A DNA stretch of 64,000 nt from Calliopsis andreniformis. Lineage: Eukaryota > Arthropoda > Insecta > Hymenoptera > Andrenidae. A program made the position numbers and the translations under genes. The stretch lies in assembly GCF_051401765.1 (NCBI RefSeq), contig NW_027480422.1:28290001-28354000 (forward strand). The letters run 5' to 3'. Position 1 is the stretch's first letter. Every line of letters starts with the position of its first letter. The notes under the pieces were generated by a model. The model was not told where the DNA came from. It worked only from the letters and a program-made list of their open reading frames with translations, and did no database searches. Positions 61,685 through 64,000 of this stretch are shown in pieces.

Positions 61685-63836
61685 GTAGAAATGACCTGTA
61701 CTTTCACACTGGTTGCAATTATTCCTGTTATACGATGGAAAAACTGTTGCATTTTTATTGTATTTTATGCTTCTGGCGTTAAATTTTATGTCCCTAGCTA
61801 TGCGATCTGGTGGAGCAACGCCCTACAGTTAAGCCTAGGTTGTCCGGAACGTGTAAATGACCTCTACTTTCACACTCTTTGCAAATATACATCATATACC
61901 ATGGAAAAACTGTTGTATTTTTATTGTATTTTATGCTTCTGACGTCGACTTCTAAGTCCCTAGCTATTCGATCTGGTGGAGCAACGCCCTTAAGCGAAGC
62001 CTAGGTTGCCCGGAACGTAGAAATGACCTGTACTTTCACACTGTTTGCAAATATACATTATATACGACGGAAAAGCTATTGTATTTATATTGTATTTTAT
62101 GCTTCTGGCGCTGACTTCTTAGGCCCTAACTATTCGATCTGGTGGAACAAAGCCCTAGAGTGAAGCCTAGGTTGCCCGGAACGTAGAAATGACTTTTACT
62201 TTCACACTGCTTGCACTTATACATTTTATACGATGGCAGAACTGCTATACTTATGTTGTATTTTATGCTTCTGGCGTTGCCTTCTTAGGCCCTAACTATT
62301 AGATCTGGTGGAAGAACGAACTAGAGTGAACCCTAGGTTGCCCGGAACGTAGAAATGACCTTTACTTACACACTGTTTGCAATTATTCGTTTCATACAAT
62401 GGAAAAACTGTTCTATTTATTCTGTATTTTATGCTTCGCGCGTTGACTTCTAAGGCCCTAACTATTCGATCTGGTGGAGCAACGCTCTTGAGTGAAGCCC
62501 AGATTGCCCGAAACGTAGAAATGACCATTACTTTGACACTGGTTGCAATTATTCGTTTTATACGATGGAAAAACTGTTGTATTAATTTTGTATTTTATGC
62601 TTCTGGCGTTGATTTCTTAGGCCCTAACTATTCGATCTGGTGGACCAACACCCCAGAGCGAAGCCTAGGTCGCCCGGACCTATGACCATCACTTTCACTC
62701 TGGTTGCAATTATTCCTGCTTTACGATGGAAAAGCTGTTGTATTTATATTGTATTTTATGCATCTGGAATTGACTTCTAAGGCAGTAGCTATTCGATGTG
62801 GTGGAGCAACGCCCAAGAGTGAAACCTAGGTTGCCCGGAACGTAGTAATGACCATTACTTTCACACTGGTCAAAATTATTCCTTTTATATGATGGAAAGA
62901 CTGTTGTATTTTTATTGTATTTTTTGCTTCTGGCGTTAAATTCTATGTACCGAACTATGCGATCTGGAGGAGCAACGCCCTACAGTTAAGCCTATGCTGC
63001 CCGGAACGTAGAAATGACCTTTACTTTCACACTGTTTGCAAATATACATCATACACGATGGAGACGCTGTTGTATTTATATTGTATTTTATGCTTCGGGC
63101 GTTGACTTCTTAGGCCCTAACTATTCGATCTGGTGGAGCATCGCCCTAGAGTCAAGCCTAGGTTGCCCGGAACGTAGAAATGACCAGTACTTTCACTCTG
63201 GTTGCAGTTGTTCCTGTCATACAATGGAGAAACTGTTGCATTTTTAATGTATTTTATGCTTCTGCCGTTGTACTCAAAGTCCCTAACTATTCGATCTGGT
63301 GGAGCAACGCCCTACAGTTAAGCCTAGGTTGCCCGGAACGTAGAAATGACCTTTATTTCACACTGTTGGCAATTATTCCTTTTATACGATATAAAAACTG
63401 TTGTATTTTTATTGTATTTTATGCTCCTGGCGTTGACTTCTGAGGCCCTAACTATTCGATCTTTTGGAGTAACGCCCTACAGTTAAGCCTAGGTTGCCCG
63501 GTACGTAGAAATTACCTTTACTTTCACACTGTTTGCAAATATACATTATATACGATGGCAAAGCTATTGTATTTATATTGTATTTTATGCTTCTGGCGCT
63601 GACTTCTTATGCCCTAACTTTTCGATCTGGTGGAACAAAGCCATAGAGTGAAGCCTAGGTTGCCCGGAACGTAGAAATGACTTTTACTTTCACACTGCTT
63701 GCACTTATACATTTTATACGATGGCAGAACTGCTATACTTATGTTGTATTTTATGCTTCTGGCGTTGCCTTCTTAGGCCCTAACTATTCGATCTGGTGGA
63801 AGAACGAACTAGAGTGAACCCTAGGTTGCCCGGAAC
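61685..63836 (+). repeat. Irregular edge of HOR-E (13 monomers)
   Basis: 61685 starts as a third E unit but leaves the E order at about 61790. The following monomers resemble those at 42115-42446 (gcgctgacttcttagg, gatggcagaactgctatac). A ~310 bp stretch at 62040-62348 recurs at 63528-63836 (offset 1,488) with a shared private agaacgaactagagtgaac. One monomer is 165 bp (63340) and one is 161 bp. Confidence 0.8.
62515..62680 (+). repeat. Monomer with a 5-bp deletion at its junction (161 bp)
   Basis: The usual ggaacgtagaaatgacc is reduced to ggacctatgacc at about 62676-62687. This is the largest internal length change I found; all others are one or two bases. The neighbouring monomers resume the normal register. 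Confidence 0.85.
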
Positions 63837-64000
63837 GTAGAAATGACCTGTACTTTCACACTGGCTGCAATTATTCCTGTTATACGATGGAAAAACTGTT
63901 GCATTTTTATTGTATTTTGTGCTTCTGGTGTTGTATTCAAAGTCCCTAACTATTCGATCTGGTGGAGCAACGCCCTGGAGTTAAGCCTAGGTTGCCCGGA
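63837..64000 (+). repeat. Last monomer (164 of 166 bases), E-type
   Basis: Matches the monomer at 53727, 55053, 59031 and 60357 (gacctgtactttcacac, ggctgcaattattcctg, tgtgcttctggtgttg). The window ends two bases before the monomer boundary, so the array continues to the right, perhaps with another E unit. Confidence 0.9.

Larger units (their letters stand above)
1..64000 (+). repeat. 166-bp satellite array filling the whole window
   Basis: Every part of the window aligns to one 166 bp monomer. Its best conserved blocks are gatctggtggagcaacgccc (phases 119-138), cctaggttgcccggaac (phases 150-166) and gtagaaatgacc (phases 1-12). The most variable stretch is phases 35-60. Following the gtag anchor gives about 384 complete monomers; about 340 are exactly 166 bp and the others are 161, 164, 165 or 167 bp. 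All lie in the same orientation, with no inversion, gap or foreign insertion. Monomers differ from the consensus by roughly 5-15% by eye, but repeat in fixed orders that form higher-order repeats. Length, homogeneity and HOR structure are those of a eukaryotic centromeric or heterochromatic satellite. I do not recognise the family. The strand label means only the orientation in which the consensus is written. Confidence 0.98.

Noticed and set aside
1..64000. CRISPR array
   Set aside because: Repeats are directly adjacent 166 bp units with graded similarity; there are no short identical repeats alternating with unique spacers and no cas genes.
1..64000. Transposon-derived origin (LTR, TIR or LINE pieces)
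   Set aside because: No terminal repeats, target-site duplications, poly(A) tails or recognisable coding remnants. Everything aligns to the monomer.

Overview
The whole 64 kb window is one uninterrupted tandem satellite array. The basic monomer is 166 bp, always in the same orientation. Following the anchor gtagaaatgacc by hand from end to end gives about 384 complete monomers plus a partial one at each edge; about 340 of them are exactly 166 bp and the rest are 161-167 bp. I see no transposon, rRNA, tRNA, CRISPR array, unique spacer or credible protein gene. A nucleosome-sized satellite in arrays of this size with multi-kilobase higher-order repeats (HORs) points to eukaryotic (peri)centromeric or other constitutive heterochromatin. 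I do not recognise the monomer and cannot name the species or clade. The derived consensus is about 42% G+C with 6 CpG, so CpG is not strongly depleted.

Layout (monomer phase 1 = the g of gtagaaatgacc). (1) 1-14.6 kb, HOR family A: two near-identical units of 35 and 36 monomers (138-5944, 5945-11917) and a third copy with an internal deletion. (2) 14.6-35.3 kb: a mosaic of A monomers joined by in-register hybrid monomers and combined with a six-monomer module B. It contains a 17-monomer HOR (2,821 bp) and a 13-monomer HOR (2,158 bp, three copies). (3) 35.3-39.3 kb: module C, duplicated, with a piece of module B between the copies and a three-monomer HOR. (4) 39.3-47.9 kb: heterogeneous, probably older monomers with only short local duplications. 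(5) 47.9-61.8 kb, HOR family E: two near-complete 31/32-monomer units (51242-56380, 56381-61684), preceded by partial copies and carrying a nested 1,326 bp tandem duplication. (6) 61.7-64 kb: a less regular edge with one 161 bp monomer, running into what may be another E unit at the window end.

No genes act together here. What can be read is a history of unequal exchange: deletions and insertions of whole monomers, hybrid monomers at the junctions, HORs nested inside HORs, and modules shared between otherwise distinct HOR domains (B into C; A34-A35-A1 shared with E). The many open frames of 65-120 codons are by-products of a repeat whose length is not a multiple of three. Identities and monomer counts were judged by eye and should be confirmed by self-alignment.
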